A stretch of 64,000 bases of DNA from an uncultured bacterium. Its GTDB lineage: Bacteria > Bacillota_I > Bacilli_A > RFN20 > CAG-826. The DNA is taken from contig CASDWE010000002.1 of NCBI GenBank assembly GCA_949284685.1, forward strand, positions 1 through 64,000. Direction: 5' to 3'. The notes beneath the pieces were generated by a model. That model was not told where the DNA came from and did no database searches. It was given only the letters and a program-made list of their open reading frames with translations. This document shows, piece by piece, positions 48,895 to 58,727 of the stretch. The position numbers and the translations under genes were made by a program. The first letter of the stretch is position 1. The number at the start of each line of letters is the position of its first letter.

Positions 48895-48952
48895 CAGTTA
48901 TATTTTTTACCGAATAATATTCTCCTTTCCAAGTTATAATTTGCCTATACAA

Positions 48953-49663
48953 CTAATCTTCTTCATTCATGAAATATTTTACGATATAGTAGCAAATAAA
49001 TAAACCCGCTGCACTTGGAACCATTATCATCGAATTTGGGGTCTCAGATTTCATCAACGGATGTTCTTTTGAATGGACTGTCATAACACTTGAACAATCA
49101 ATACCATTTTCGCGACATTGATGTCGTAAGGATTTTGCTAATGGGTCATCAGTAGTTTTATCTAATGGTAAAAGTTCAATCAAAGTTGGATCTAATCTAT
49201 TGCCCATACCGACACTTACAACAATGGGAATGTTATGTTTGTGAGCATATTTAATAAGTGCAACTTTACCTTTTACATCATCAACAGCATCAACTATAAA
49301 ATCAATACGATATTTTCCTAAAATTTCTTCAACATTATCTTCGGTTATTCTTTCATTATGAAATGGAGCTTCAATACCATCGGTTAAAGCACCTAAAAAT
49401 GAAGCGGCAACGTCAACTTTTCTTAAATCAACATCTTCGCTAGAAAAAAGAATTTGTCGATTTAAATTTGAATATTCAACACGATCGCAATCAATCAAAA
49501 CAAATTTTAAAAAACCAGAACGTGCAAGTGCTTCAAGTGCAGTGCCACCTACTCCACCAAGACCAACGATAGCAATTCGTTTCGTCGAAAAATTATCAAC
49601 ATTATGTTCTCCAATTAAATTACACGTTCTTTCTTGAATTTTTTTATTAATCCCTCTTCTCAT
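48953..49663 (-). CDS. tcdA: tRNA threonylcarbamoyladenosine dehydratase (TcdA/CsdL, E1-like)
   Basis: 236 residues, ThiF/E1 fold. 'RIAIVGLGGVGGTALEALARSG' binds ATP; 'LIDCDRVEYSNLNRQILF' and 'IDFIVDAVDDVKGK' are family motifs. TcdA cyclises t6A37 of ANN-decoding tRNAs to ct6A. It overlaps miaA by 17 nt, at the end of a block rich in tRNA-modifying enzymes. No CsdA/CsdE partner is seen here. Confidence 0.92.
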   Translation of the reverse strand: MRRGINKKIQERTCNLIGEHNVDNFSTKRIAIVGLGGVGGTALEALARSGFLKFVLIDCDRVEYSNLNRQILFSSEDVDLRKVDVAASFLGALTDGIEAPFHNERITEDNVEEILGKYRIDFIVDAVDDVKGKVALIKYAHKHNIPIVVSVGMGNRLDPTLIELLPLDKTTDDPLAKSLRHQCRENGIDCSSVMTVHSKEHPLMKSETPNSMIMVPSAAGLFICYYIVKYFMNEED

Positions 49664-50561
49664 TTTTCCACTCCTTTTTTGAATTTATAAAACTTTTTTT
49701 AAACTCACTTATATCATTATACATAATACAGGGCAGTTGGTGTTTAAAAAAAGTAATTTGTCTTTTAGCGTAACGGCGAGTTTTTTGTTTAATTGTTTCT
49801 TTTAATTCTTCCATCGTTATATTATTATCAAGAAATTGTAATGTTTCTTTTACGCCAATTGCGTTTATCGATGTTAAAGAAAAATTATGTGTCTTTCTTA
49901 AATTATCAATCTCATTTATTAATCCACAATTAATCATTTCATCAACGCGATCATTAATTTTAAAATACAATAAAATACGATCTGGATTTAAACAAATAAA
50001 CTGAACATCATCATAAATAATTTTATGTTCTTGCTTTCCGACATATTCTGTTTTTGACATTTTCATTTCACGAATCAACGCCAGTGTTCGAATCACTCTT
50101 TTACGATTATTGGGATGCATTTTGAGACTTTCTTCGTAATCAAGTTGTTGTAATAATTCATAAAGTTCCACATTACTAAATTTTTCATATTCGCTTAAGT
50201 CAATTGTTTTTTCGTGTTCATAAAATTCATAATCATAAAATAATGCTCGAATATATAAACCAGTCCCACCAACAACAATCACATCTTTATTATTTTTTAT
50301 AGCATCGTCAATTATGCTTCTTGCCATCTTTTGATATTGATAAACCGAAAAACATTCATCAACGTCAACAATATCAATCATTTTATAGTGTTTGTAATAT
50401 TTTGAATTTTTGCTTACTTTTGCACTTAGTATATCTAAACCTTTATAAATTTGATACGCATCGGCATTCAAAATAATAGGAAAATTATCTAAATGGTTAA
50501 AAATCCAATGTGCCAAATTAGTTTTTCCACTTGCAGTTGGACCGCATACAACATAAATCAT
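49647..50561 (-). CDS. miaA: tRNA dimethylallyltransferase
   Basis: Adds dimethylallyl to A37 of UNN-reading tRNAs. 304 residues. 'VVCGPTASGKTNLAHWI' is the P-loop, 'ILNADAYQIYKGLDILSAK' the substrate Asp segment, 'VGGTGLYIRALFYD' and 'KETIKQKTRRYAKRQITFFKH' the later signatures. It overlaps ricA by 4 nt. MiaB, which methylthiolates its product, is encoded two genes upstream. Confidence 0.95.
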   Translation of the reverse strand: MIYVVCGPTASGKTNLAHWIFNHLDNFPIILNADAYQIYKGLDILSAKVSKNSKYYKHYKMIDIVDVDECFSVYQYQKMARSIIDDAIKNNKDVIVVGGTGLYIRALFYDYEFYEHEKTIDLSEYEKFSNVELYELLQQLDYEESLKMHPNNRKRVIRTLALIREMKMSKTEYVGKQEHKIIYDDVQFICLNPDRILLYFKINDRVDEMINCGLINEIDNLRKTHNFSLTSINAIGVKETLQFLDNNITMEELKETIKQKTRRYAKRQITFFKHQLPCIMYNDISEFKKSFINSKKEWKNEKRD

Positions 50562-50845
50562 AGTGTTTCTGTTTCCTCTTTGATTTCTAGTAACATTTTT
50601 CTTATTTCTTGTTCAACAACATTATAATTATTTATTAGTGGATGATTTTCATACATTTCCTTATATTTTTCCAAATTGATGTAATCGTTTTTATGTGCAA
50701 AAAATTTTATATTCTTGACTAAAGATAAAATATATTCATCGCTATTGATATCATCTTTCAATTTAAAATAAGTTTTTACTAAATCACTATCGTATAATAC
50801 GTCGTGTAAGTTTTTGATTGCAATAGACAAGTCAAAATCATTCAT
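50558..50845 (-). CDS. ricA: YmcA/RicA-family RNase Y accessory protein
   Basis: 95 residues, all-helical Com_YlbF-type ('FDLSIAIKNLHDVLYDSDLVKTYFKLKDDI', 'NHPLINNYNVVEQEIRKML'). Position decides the name: Bacillus ymcA (ricA) also follows miaB. RicA works with RicF and RicT on RNase Y. This copy is about two thirds of the Bacillus length and has no cysteine. ATG 50845 lies within the last codons of miaB, after GGTG, and an upstream GTG start four codons earlier is less likely. Confidence 0.8.
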   Translation of the reverse strand: MNDFDLSIAIKNLHDVLYDSDLVKTYFKLKDDINSDEYILSLVKNIKFFAHKNDYINLEKYKEMYENHPLINNYNVVEQEIRKMLLEIKEETETL

Positions 50846-52289
50846 ATATTTCACCAATTAACGAATAAGTATGTGAAGAAATAATTTTAACTTTGATTAT
50901 TTTCCCGATTAATGATAAGTCCTTGGAATGAAAATGAACAAGTTTGTTTTCTTCTGTATATCCTGAAAGCATTAACGGATTATTCTTAGAAGGACCATCA
51001 ACTAAAACGTTGTAAACATTTCCAACCATGCTATTAGCATAATTTGAAATATGCTTTTCTAAACACTTAACTAAACGATTAAATCGTTCATGTTTAATTT
51101 CATCTGAAACATTATCAATTAATTTTGCGGCAGGTGTACCACTTCGTGGTGAATAAATAAATGTAAACGCACTTTCATATTTAACATAATCGACCATCTT
51201 TAAAGTGTCTTCAAACTGTTCTTCAGTTTCATTTGGAAAACCGACAATGATGTCAGTGGAAAGCGTTAATCCCGGAATTTTACGTCGCATTTTATCCACT
51301 AAATCACGATATGATTGACTGTTATATCTTCTTCCCATCAATCTTAAAATTTGATCATTTCCAGATTGAACTGGAAGGTGTATAGATTTCATGATATTAG
51401 GATATTTTGCAATAACATCGATTATATCATCGCTAAAATCAAAAGGATGTGATGTTGTAAATCTAAGGCGTGGAATATTTAAATTAGCAATTTGTTCTAA
51501 AAGTTTTGCAAATGTCGAACCATCATTTAAATCTTTCCCATATGCGTTTACATTTTGACCTAATAATGTTATTTCTTGATATCCTTGTAAAACTAGTTCG
51601 TTACATTCATTAATAATATCTTTCATTAAACGACTTCGTTCTCTTCCTCTTGTAAATGGAACAATGCAATACGTACAAAACTTGTTACAGCCATACATAA
51701 TATTAACAAATGCTTTATATTTATTTTGACGATGGCTTGGGAAATTTTCAAAAACTGAGCCGCCTTGTGATTTAACGTTCACCAAACGTTTATATCCATT
51801 TTTTAAAAGGCTAGAAAGATTGTCACAAAAATAAGGTAATTCGTGTGTTCCCAAAATTAAATTGACATGTGGATATGTATTCAATATTTTATCAACATTA
51901 CTAGGCTGCTCACAAACACAGCCAATTACAGCACAAACTTGACATTTTTTTTGACGATATGATTTGCATTGCCCAATTTCACCAAACATTTTATCGACAG
52001 CATTTTCTCTAACTGCACAGGTATTGATAACAATAATATCTGCGTCATCCATTTTTTCGGTTTGTGTCATATTCATCTCATCAAACAAACCAGCAACTAT
52101 TTCGCTATCTCTTACATTTGCTTGGCAACCAAAAGTTCGAATAAAATATTTTTTATTTTTACCATATTCCTTTAAAAAATCATCAACAACAAAGCAATCA
52201 CGATGGATTATATTTTGATCATCGTTTTTTAATCTTGCATTTGTTAGGCAAGGCAAGGAAATAAAATTATCAATTTTTTTCTTCTTCAT
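50838..52289 (-). CDS. miaB: tRNA-2-methylthio-N6-dimethylallyladenosine synthase
   Basis: Radical-SAM methylthiotransferase. 483 residues: an N-terminal UPF0004 domain with three cluster cysteines ('RTFGCQANVRDSE', 'INTCAVRENA', 'GCVCEQ'), a radical SAM core with 'MYGCNKFCTYCIVPFTRGRE' (CxxxCxxC), and a C-terminal TRAM domain. The start was set at MKKKKIDN (52289), 9 nt after AGAGG; the frame is open 19 codons upstream inside ymdB. It overlaps ymdB by 20 nt. Confidence 0.96.
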   Translation of the reverse strand: MKKKKIDNFISLPCLTNARLKNDDQNIIHRDCFVVDDFLKEYGKNKKYFIRTFGCQANVRDSEIVAGLFDEMNMTQTEKMDDADIIVINTCAVRENAVDKMFGEIGQCKSYRQKKCQVCAVIGCVCEQPSNVDKILNTYPHVNLILGTHELPYFCDNLSSLLKNGYKRLVNVKSQGGSVFENFPSHRQNKYKAFVNIMYGCNKFCTYCIVPFTRGRERSRLMKDIINECNELVLQGYQEITLLGQNVNAYGKDLNDGSTFAKLLEQIANLNIPRLRFTTSHPFDFSDDIIDVIAKYPNIMKSIHLPVQSGNDQILRLMGRRYNSQSYRDLVDKMRRKIPGLTLSTDIIVGFPNETEEQFEDTLKMVDYVKYESAFTFIYSPRSGTPAAKLIDNVSDEIKHERFNRLVKCLEKHISNYANSMVGNVYNVLVDGPSKNNPLMLSGYTEENKLVHFHSKDLSLIGKIIKVKIISSHTYSLIGEIYE

Positions 52290-53070
52290 TAGCAAAAACC
52301 TCTTTAATTGTAATAATATCTTTGCAAAAGTTGCTTTCTTCATCAAATTTCAACAAAACAGCATTAAATAACAAATCGTCATTTTCATTAATTTCAAAAC
52401 GACCATTTTTTCCAAAAATAATCTTATTTATAACACTATCTTTTTCAAAACCGATAACAGAATTATAACCTCCACACATCCCAACATCACTAATAAAAGC
52501 TGTGTGTTTTTCTAAAATTTTTCCATCATTAGTTTGCACATGTGTATGGGTACCTAAAACTGCAGAAACAAGTCCATCTAAAGCATACGCTAAACATTGC
52601 TTTTCACTAGTAGATTCAGCATGAAAATCTACTATATGTATATCAGCGGGTTCCTCATTATCAATAACATCTTTAATAGAAAGATAAGGATTATTTACTT
52701 CTTCATTAATAAATGCAGAGCCCAATAAATTTGTCACACGCACTTTAAGGTGATTAAATTTAAAAACAAAACTTCCGACACCAGGATAAGGACGAATGAT
52801 ATTTAAAGGACGAATGATATTATCGACTTGAGTAATATATCTTTTGATTTCTGCTTTATTATCAAAATGATTCCCTAAAGTTATAACATCAACACCACTG
52901 TCAATTAATTCATCATAATGTTTTTCCAAAAGACCTCGGCCATGTGAAGCGTTTTCACCATTAGCAATAACAAAATCGACTTGATTTTTTTTACAAACCA
53001 AATCGATTCCTTTTTTTGCGGCTTTTCTTCCGCTTTTTCCAACAATATCACCTATAAATAGAATATTCAT
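52270..53070 (-). CDS. ymdB: YmdB-family metallophosphoesterase
   Basis: 266 residues. 'ILFIGDIVGKSGRKAAKKG' (metal Asp), 'VIANGENASHGRGL' (metal Asn), 'VITLGNHFDNK' and 'VLGTHTHVQTNDGKIL' (metal His) are intact. Bacillus YmdB acts on 2',3'-cyclic nucleotides and affects RNase Y-dependent mRNA levels. It starts on the rny stop (1-nt overlap), the conserved rny-ymdB pair. Confidence 0.94.
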   Translation of the reverse strand: MNILFIGDIVGKSGRKAAKKGIDLVCKKNQVDFVIANGENASHGRGLLEKHYDELIDSGVDVITLGNHFDNKAEIKRYITQVDNIIRPLNIIRPYPGVGSFVFKFNHLKVRVTNLLGSAFINEEVNNPYLSIKDVIDNEEPADIHIVDFHAESTSEKQCLAYALDGLVSAVLGTHTHVQTNDGKILEKHTAFISDVGMCGGYNSVIGFEKDSVINKIIFGKNGRFEINENDDLLFNAVLLKFDEESNFCKDIITIKEVFANEEEKN

Positions 53071-54632
53071 TATTTTGCTGTTTCAATCGCGCGATATTCT
53101 CTTATAACACTTACCTTGATTTGACCAGGATATGTCATCTCGTTTTCAATTCTATCTTTAATTGAACGAGCTAAATTAAATGCACCCAAATCATCTATTT
53201 TGTCAGGAATGACCATAACTCGAATTTCGCGTCCTGATTGCATAGCATAAGATTGATAAACGCCATCGTATGATTTACAAAGTTCTTCAAGTTGCTCAAT
53301 ACGTTTAACATATGATTCAAGCGTTTCGCTTCTCGCACCAGGTCTAGCAGCGGATAATGTATCAGCAGCTTGAACGATATGCGATATGACACAATTAGCA
53401 GGAACATCTCCATGATGAGATTCAATAGCGTTAATTACAACATCTGGTTCGCCATATTTTCTAGCTAGTCTAGCACCAATTTCAACGTGACTGCCATCAA
53501 CTTCAAAATCAGCAGCCTTTCCGATATCGTGCAATAATCCTGCTCTTTTTGCTAAGTTTTGATCCAAACCTAATTCAGCCGCCATAATGCCTGATAAATA
53601 AGCAACTTCCAAACTATGGTCATAAGCATTTTGTCCATAACTTGTACGATATTTTAAACGACCAACATAATTTAATAATTCTTTATTTATACGTGGTAAT
53701 CCTAATCTAAATGCAGCTTCTTCACCAGCTTTTTTAATTTGTTCTTCAACTTCTTTTTTTGCTTTATTAGATAATTCTTCTATTCTTCCTGGCTGTATAC
53801 GTCCATCTTTTATCAAGGCTTCTAAAGTAAGACGAGCAATTTCTCTTCTAATCGGATTAAAGCAAGAAATAGTGATAACTTCTGGAGTGTCATCAATAAT
53901 TAAATCGACACCTAATAATTGTTCTAAAGAACGAATATTACGACCTTCACGACCTATAATTCTTCCTTTCATCTCATCGTTTGGTAAGGCTACAGCATAA
54001 ACAGTTCTTTCGTTTGTAGATTCTTGAGCAAATCTAGACATCGCTAGTGATAAAATTTCAACGGCTTTCGCGTCACATTTTTCATTTGCTTCATCTTCTT
54101 TATTTTTGATATAAACTGATATTTCTTGTGCCATTTTACTTTCAACACGACGGAAGATTTCATCGCGAGCTTCTTGAATAGACATATTGGAAACTTTTTC
54201 AAGTTCATTAATAATTCCATCTATTTTTTCTTGTAAAATTTTCTCTTTTTTGGCATTTTCATTAATTTGGCGCGTTAATGAATCATTTTTTTGATCAATT
54301 AAAGTTTCTTTATTTGTCAAAATACTATCACGTCGATCAATATTTTGTTCGCGTTGTAACAAACGATTTTCGGTTTGTGCTAATTCATTGCGTTTTTCTT
54401 TAATTTCCTTTTCGGCTTCTAGTTTTAATTCGGCAACACTTTGTTTACCATCAATTTGTGCATTTTTAACGATTCTATCTGCTTTTACCTCTGCGTCATG
54501 AATAATTTTTAGACTTTTTTTATTGCTAACTTTTTCTCTAAAATATGGAACTAGGAAGAAAATTCCAACACCTAAAGCAATTCCCGCAACAGCGGCAACA
54601 ACAATTAAAGTAATAGCTAAACTCAAATCCAT
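53070..54632 (-). CDS. rny: Ribonuclease Y
   Basis: Membrane-bound endonuclease that starts mRNA decay. 520 residues: a transmembrane helix (about 5-28), a long coiled coil (about 35-190), a KH domain (about 210-270, '[25 protein letters not shown]') and an HD domain with '[20 protein letters not shown]' and '[24 protein letters not shown]'. AAAGGAG lies 9 nt before the ATG. Its 150-nt leader has three hairpins. It heads rny-ymdB-miaB-ricA-miaA-tcdA. Confidence 0.97.
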   Translation of the reverse strand: MDLSLAITLIVVAAVAGIALGVGIFFLVPYFREKVSNKKSLKIIHDAEVKADRIVKNAQIDGKQSVAELKLEAEKEIKEKRNELAQTENRLLQREQNIDRRDSILTNKETLIDQKNDSLTRQINENAKKEKILQEKIDGIINELEKVSNMSIQEARDEIFRRVESKMAQEISVYIKNKEDEANEKCDAKAVEILSLAMSRFAQESTNERTVYAVALPNDEMKGRIIGREGRNIRSLEQLLGVDLIIDDTPEVITISCFNPIRREIARLTLEALIKDGRIQPGRIEELSNKAKKEVEEQIKKAGEEAAFRLGLPRINKELLNYVGRLKYRTSYGQNAYDHSLEVAYLSGIMAAELGLDQNLAKRAGLLHDIGKAADFEVDGSHVEIGARLARKYGEPDVVINAIESHHGDVPANCVISHIVQAADTLSAARPGARSETLESYVKRIEQLEELCKSYDGVYQSYAMQSGREIRVMVIPDKIDDLGAFNLARSIKDRIENEMTYPGQIKVSVIREYRAIETAK

Positions 54633-54784
54633 AACATAAAACTCCTTTCATAGTAAATAAAAATTCACACTTAAATAACTCATTAAAATATTGCAAAAAA
54701 TATGCATTATTTATATTAGACAGCAAAGCTGATAAATAATTATCTCGAAAGATAAATATATATATTGAGCACTTCATCAAGTGC
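54633..54784 (-). ncRNA. Structured 5' leader of rny
   Basis: From the predicted start downstream the minus strand reads hairpin 1 GCACTT-GATG-AAGTGC (54784-54769) at the very 5' end, hairpin 2 TTATCT-TTCG-AGATAA (54755-54740) with a UUCG loop, and hairpin 3 CAGC-TTT-GCTG (54731-54721), then an AU-rich single-stranded run to the ribosome binding site. None is followed by a U-tract, so they are not terminators. Autoregulation by RNase Y is inferred, as for E. coli rne. Confidence 0.6.
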
Positions 54785-54790
54785 ACTTTT

Positions 54791-54819
54791 ATTATACTAA
54801 TCAAAATAAAATATAACAA
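54791..54819 (-). promoter_or_regulatory. Promoter of rny operon
   Basis: Minus strand TTGTTA (54819-54814), 17-nt spacer, TATAAT (54796-54791). Transcription would start at about 54784. Confidence 0.7.
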
Positions 54820-54821
54820 TA

Positions 54822-55697
54822 TTATATTTTTGTCGAGCTGCTATTTAAACATTTGTTAACGATAATGTGACATTTACCATTGTACTTGTTGTTTTCATTA
54901 ATAATTTCATCAACATCATCACAAATAATAGTCCCGCTTAATGGATTTTTTATGCTTTGGATTTTGCCATTAATGCGAGCGTTTACATCACTATATTCAA
55001 ATGAAAGATTACAATTTTGCATCGTACAATCTATTAACTTTAAGTTTTTACAATAACAAAAAGGCTGACTACCAGTTATCTGACAATTTATTAAGGTTAA
55101 ATTTGTTGAATACCAAGCAAAAAATTCACCATCGATTATACAATCTTTAATCGTGCAATTTTTACTATGCCAAAAGCCGTCTTTTGCAGATAGAAAACAG
55201 TTTGTCGCTTCACAATTTTCGTTATACTGAAACGAATATTTAGAAGTAATACGACTGTTTTTCAAAATCAATTTTTTTGTTTCAAAAAATGCATAATTAC
55301 TAGTTATATTGCAATCCAAAACATAAAAATTTATATTTTTCCAACCAAATTCATCGCTTATAATTTGACAATTTTCTAATTTGACATCTCTACACTCTCT
55401 TAATGCCTTAACCGAATTAATAAATGTATCTTTAATAATTAAATTTTCACCATACCAAAATGGTGCACGAGATGTTTCATAAAAAATGCAATTATGTAAG
55501 AAAAGATTAGTGTTATGCCAAATAGGATAACGCAAATAAAAATAACAAGATTCAATACTCAAATTTTCACACTCTTTTAGCGGAGACTCACCATCATTTA
55601 TACCATTAAAGGTACAATCTAAAATTTTATATTTTGAAATATTGTACAACGCACGCTCGTTGTCAAATTTTTGATGAGCAATAATTTTTGTTTCCAT
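54822..55697 (-). CDS. DUF3737 right-handed beta-helix protein
   Basis: 291 residues made of about twenty-residue coils with repeating N/D-C-x-I/F turns ('ENLSIESCYF', 'NLFLHNCIF', 'NLTLINCQI', 'NLKLIDCTM'), the pattern of a parallel beta-helix. 'NGINDGESPLKEC' near the start is a DUF3737 signature. Members occur in gut Firmicutes and their function is unknown; no signal peptide is present, so it is cytoplasmic. It interrupts the otherwise conserved recA-rny neighbourhood. The ribosome binding site is weak (TAGG). Confidence 0.88.
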   Translation of the reverse strand: METKIIAHQKFDNERALYNISKYKILDCTFNGINDGESPLKECENLSIESCYFYLRYPIWHNTNLFLHNCIFYETSRAPFWYGENLIIKDTFINSVKALRECRDVKLENCQIISDEFGWKNINFYVLDCNITSNYAFFETKKLILKNSRITSKYSFQYNENCEATNCFLSAKDGFWHSKNCTIKDCIIDGEFFAWYSTNLTLINCQITGSQPFCYCKNLKLIDCTMQNCNLSFEYSDVNARINGKIQSIKNPLSGTIICDDVDEIINENNKYNGKCHIIVNKCLNSSSTKI

Positions 55698-55760
55698 ATT
55701 GCGAACCTACACTTAATTAAATTAATAACACTTAAAGTTCACTTTATGTCAATAATTTAT

Positions 55761-56765
55761 TTAGTTACTACTTGGATTTGCCTCGCCATTTCTAATTTTA
55801 TCAACGATTTTATTTTTTATATCGGTATTTTCTTTTAAAAATATTTTTGCAGATTCACGTCCTTGTCCGATTTTTTCTCCGTCATATTCATACCAGGAGC
55901 CAGATTTTTTAATTATATTATTTTGACAAGCTAAATCTAAAATTTCGCCTTCCTTTGAAATACCCTTTCCATAAATAATATCAATTTTGCAAGACTTAAA
56001 TGGTGGCGATACTTTATTTTTCACAATTTTAACTGTACAGGTATTGCCAATAATATCAGAACCATTTTTAATAGCCTCGCTTCTTCTAATATCTATTCTG
56101 ATTGAGGCGTAAAATTTTAAGGCACGTCCTCCAGATGTTGTTTCTGGATTTCCATACATTACTCCAACCTTTTCTCTTATTTGATTAATAAAAATAATTG
56201 CACAACTCGATTTATTTAAAACACCCGCTAATTTTCTCATAGCTTTCGACATTAAACGTGCCTGTAAACCAACTTGATTATCAGCCATAACACCATCTAG
56301 TTCCGCTTGTGGAACTAATGCAGCAACACTATCAACTATAATTAAATCAATCGCTTTACTTGCTGCTAACATTTCAACAATTTCCAAAGCTTGTTCGCCG
56401 CTATCAGGCTGTGAAAGTATCAACTCATCAATATTTACACCTAAATTTTTAGCATAAAGCGGATCGATAGCGTGTTCAGCATCAACAAATGCTGCTCTTC
56501 CACCTTGTGCCTGACACTCGCTAATTGCGTGCAAAGCAAGAGTGGTTTTTCCAGATGATTCAGGACCAAAAATTTCAATAATACGTCCTTTTGGATATCC
56601 TCCAACCCCCAAAATATCGTCTAATAAAAGAGAACCACATGGAATAACATCCATATCAACGGGTGGTCTTTGACCAAGTTTCATTATTGAACCTTTTCCA
56701 AATGTTTTTTCAATTTCCTTAAGAGTTTGTTCTAAAACAAGATCTTTTTCATTTTTGTCTGCCAT
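55761..56765 (-). CDS. recA: Recombinase RecA
   Basis: 334 residues. '[16 protein letters not shown]' P-loop, '[17 protein letters not shown]', '[29 protein letters not shown]' (loop 1), '[37 protein letters not shown]' (loop 2) are intact. The C-terminal acidic tail is short. The start was set at MADKNE, 5 nt after GGAGG; an ATG four codons upstream overlaps that site. Gene order pgsA-pncC-recA-rny matches Bacillus. Confidence 0.98.
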   Translation of the reverse strand: MADKNEKDLVLEQTLKEIEKTFGKGSIMKLGQRPPVDMDVIPCGSLLLDDILGVGGYPKGRIIEIFGPESSGKTTLALHAISECQAQGGRAAFVDAEHAIDPLYAKNLGVNIDELILSQPDSGEQALEIVEMLAASKAIDLIIVDSVAALVPQAELDGVMADNQVGLQARLMSKAMRKLAGVLNKSSCAIIFINQIREKVGVMYGNPETTSGGRALKFYASIRIDIRRSEAIKNGSDIIGNTCTVKIVKNKVSPPFKSCKIDIIYGKGISKEGEILDLACQNNIIKKSGSWYEYDGEKIGQGRESAKIFLKENTDIKNKIVDKIRNGEANPSSN

Positions 56766-56808
56766 ATTTACCTCCATAATTACTAATAGTGTTTTAAATC
56801 TATTTTTT

Positions 56809-57288
56809 CTAATGACTAAAATATTTTTTTATTAAATCAATCAAACAATCGATAGCAACATTAACGCATTGTTTCCTTATTTCATTTCGACTACCAGAAA
56901 ATTGATATTTTCCAACAATAAGATTTTGAAAAAATGCTATACCTATATAAACCAAACCGACTGGTTTGTTCTCCATCGCATCAGGACCAGCATTTCCAGT
57001 AAATGAAACACACAAATCTGATTTAGTCAAATTTTTAGCATTACTGGCCATTTGCATTGCAATTTCTTGTGAAACAACACCATATTTATCAATATAATCA
57101 TAACTTATGCCTAACAAACGAACTTTTTCTTCTGTCATATAAGTAACAAAGCCGCCTTTATAAAATTTTGAGGCACCTTTGACTTCTGTCATTGTTTGTG
57201 CAAAAAGACCACCAGTTAAAGATTCAGCACTAGAGAGAGTTAAATAATACTTGTTTAATAGCGTCACTAATTCATTTAAATTATTCAT
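56809..57288 (-). CDS. pncC: Nicotinamide-nucleotide amidohydrolase (stand-alone CinA C-terminal domain)
   Basis: 159 residues covering only the C-terminal half of CinA: '[21 protein letters not shown]', '[17 protein letters not shown]', '[24 protein letters not shown]'. It deamidates NMN in pyridine nucleotide salvage. The N-terminal ADP-ribose pyrophosphatase (COG1058) domain of Bacillus CinA is absent. The start was set at MNNLNELV (57288); upstream codons lie inside pgsA and beyond AAGGAG. Confidence 0.9.
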   Translation of the reverse strand: MNNLNELVTLLNKYYLTLSSAESLTGGLFAQTMTEVKGASKFYKGGFVTYMTEEKVRLLGISYDYIDKYGVVSQEIAMQMASNAKNLTKSDLCVSFTGNAGPDAMENKPVGLVYIGIAFFQNLIVGKYQFSGSRNEIRKQCVNVAIDCLIDLIKKYFSH

Positions 57289-57931
57289 TTTTATTATCAC
57301 TCTCCTTAAATACCTTTCTATTTTGCCAAACATATATAACACCACTTATAAACGAAACAAAAGTGGCAATATAGACAATAAAATCAGTTATATGGAGACC
57401 AATTGGCCAACTACTATCAAAATAATTGAAAGGCCAACCATTAAGCAATACAAATATTATTGCTACCATCTCTAAAACTGTTTTGGCTTTCCCAAAAATA
57501 TTTGCAGCAATAACAATGTTTTTTTGAGCAGCAATAAACCTTAATGCATCCACAACAATATCTCTTGCAACTAAAATAATTGCACACCACATATTGAATG
57601 AGATTTGATTAGCATTTGAATTATAAGGGGCAAATATACTAGGTGCAATCAGAAATATCACCAAGGAATTAATTAATAATTTATCGGCAACAGGATCTAA
57701 AAACTTTCCTAAAGAAGTTACTTGATTATTTTTTCTTGCTAAATAACCATCTAACCAGTCAGTAAAAGAGGCTAAACAAAAAATTATACAAACAATAAAA
57801 AATGTCAAATCAATTCCACTATTTCCAAGAGAAATACTTTTAAAATCTATTAAAGACATTACAAATAAAGCAATAATCATCAAAATAATAATGATAATTC
57901 TAGATATCGTTATTTTTGTCGGTAAATTCAT
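57281..57931 (-). CDS. pgsA: CDP-diacylglycerol-glycerol-3-phosphate 3-phosphatidyltransferase
   Basis: 216 residues, about five to six membrane helices. 'DWLDGYLARKNNQVTSLGKFLDPVADKLL' spans the CDP-alcohol phosphatidyltransferase motif D-G-x2-A-R-x8-G-x3-D-x3-D with all acidic residues present. It makes phosphatidylglycerophosphate. The start is MNLPTK (57931), 5 nt after AAAGGAGAA; the frame is open upstream into rnpB. Overlaps pncC by 8 nt. Confidence 0.92.
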   Translation of the reverse strand: MNLPTKITISRIIIIILMIIALFVMSLIDFKSISLGNSGIDLTFFIVCIIFCLASFTDWLDGYLARKNNQVTSLGKFLDPVADKLLINSLVIFLIAPSIFAPYNSNANQISFNMWCAIILVARDIVVDALRFIAAQKNIVIAANIFGKAKTVLEMVAIIFVLLNGWPFNYFDSSWPIGLHITDFIVYIATFVSFISGVIYVWQNRKVFKESDNKNE

Positions 57932-57955
57932 TTTATTCTCCTTTTTAAAAAGTGA

Positions 57956-58286
57956 GTATCGGTCCAGTAAGCCATGTTCTGTTTTAGACAATAATTTATC
58001 TATGCAATGCATGCCATCTTTTATTCGTTTCTAATCGATGACTTCCCCTACCAAATTTGGGTTTCTCGCTTGCGGGGTTTACCAACGTTCCACTTCATTG
58101 TTTCCAACTATTCGTCACTGTGGCACTTTATGGAAATAGTCATAGCAAGCCTTAGACATCTTTCCGCCGTTATACGCTCCCGTATACCTAGCGTTATTTT
58201 TTCCGCTAGCACAAACACTACAATCATCACAGACTGTGCGAGCATGGACTTTCCTCTAAATTAAATTAGCTATTGTCCAGACCGAT
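57956..58286 (-). ncRNA. rnpB: RNase P RNA, B type
   Basis: Minus strand: P1 is formed by ATCGGTC at the 5' end (about 58286) and GACCGAT near the 3' end (57964-57958). The universal core GAGGAAAGTCCATGCTCGCACA (CR I) follows about 25 nt after the 5' end, and AAACAGAACATGGCTTAC closes the molecule. About 330 nt, a little short for B type. Position after gpsB matches Bacillus. Ends are estimated from P1; they could shift by a few bases. Confidence 0.92.
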
Positions 58287-58657
58287 TATTTAATGTTGTT
58301 TGGATTAAAACCTTCTTTCCATAGAAATTTTTCCAACTTATTGATTCTTTTTAATAAATCAATATTACTAGAAGTAGCTTTACTAATGTCGCTAATTCCA
58401 TCTAATTTATCTTGATATGATTTTAAAGAGATTTCTAAATATTCATTAGTTTTTTTTAATTCTTCGTTTTCTTTGATTATGTTCGCGTAATATTTCTTAT
58501 TAAGCAAACAATTTTCTTCGACTAAACGATAATCACTTAAAACTTTATCTAAATACTCGTCCACTTCGTAACTATCATATCCATTTTTAGCACCTTTAAA
58601 TTTTTTATCCAAAATTTCAGTGCTTTTTAATGATAAATTAAGAATTTCTTTAGCCAT
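58286..58657 (-). CDS. gpsB: GpsB/DivIVA-family cell division protein
   Basis: 123 residues. The N-terminal DivIVA-like domain 'TEILDKKFKGAKNGYDSYEVDEYLDKVLSDY' precedes a coiled coil and a short C-terminal helix ('INKLEKFLWKEG'). GpsB couples division to peptidoglycan synthases, so its presence hints that this lineage still builds a cell wall; that is inference. TATAAT 7 nt before the ATG and no ribosome binding site. rnpB follows directly. Confidence 0.9.
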   Translation of the reverse strand: MAKEILNLSLKSTEILDKKFKGAKNGYDSYEVDEYLDKVLSDYRLVEENCLLNKKYYANIIKENEELKKTNEYLEISLKSYQDKLDGISDISKATSSNIDLLKRINKLEKFLWKEGFNPNNIK

Positions 58658-58664
58658 AATTAAT

Positions 58665-58670
58665 ATTATA
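58665..58670 (-). promoter_or_regulatory. -10 hexamer of leaderless gpsB
   Basis: TATAAT on the minus strand ends 7 nt before the gpsB ATG; no ribosome binding site. Confidence 0.5.
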
Positions 58671-58727
58671 TATTAAGAGTGTGGAATAATGTAATATATT
58701 TTGCTTTTTTATATTTATTTTAAATGT

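Noticed and set aside
48921-48930. Orphan AAAGGAG (minus strand) about 45 nt upstream of fhs
   Set aside because: No start codon lies at proper distance except ATT followed by a stop two codons later; I cannot support a small gene.
54538-54819. A 93-codon minus-strand frame covering the rny leader
   Set aside because: It ends inside rny in another frame, has no ribosome binding site and covers the predicted promoter and hairpins.
58007-58264. An 85-codon plus-strand frame
   Set aside because: It is the complement of RNase P RNA; the core GAGGAAAGTCC and P1 pairing explain the sequence.
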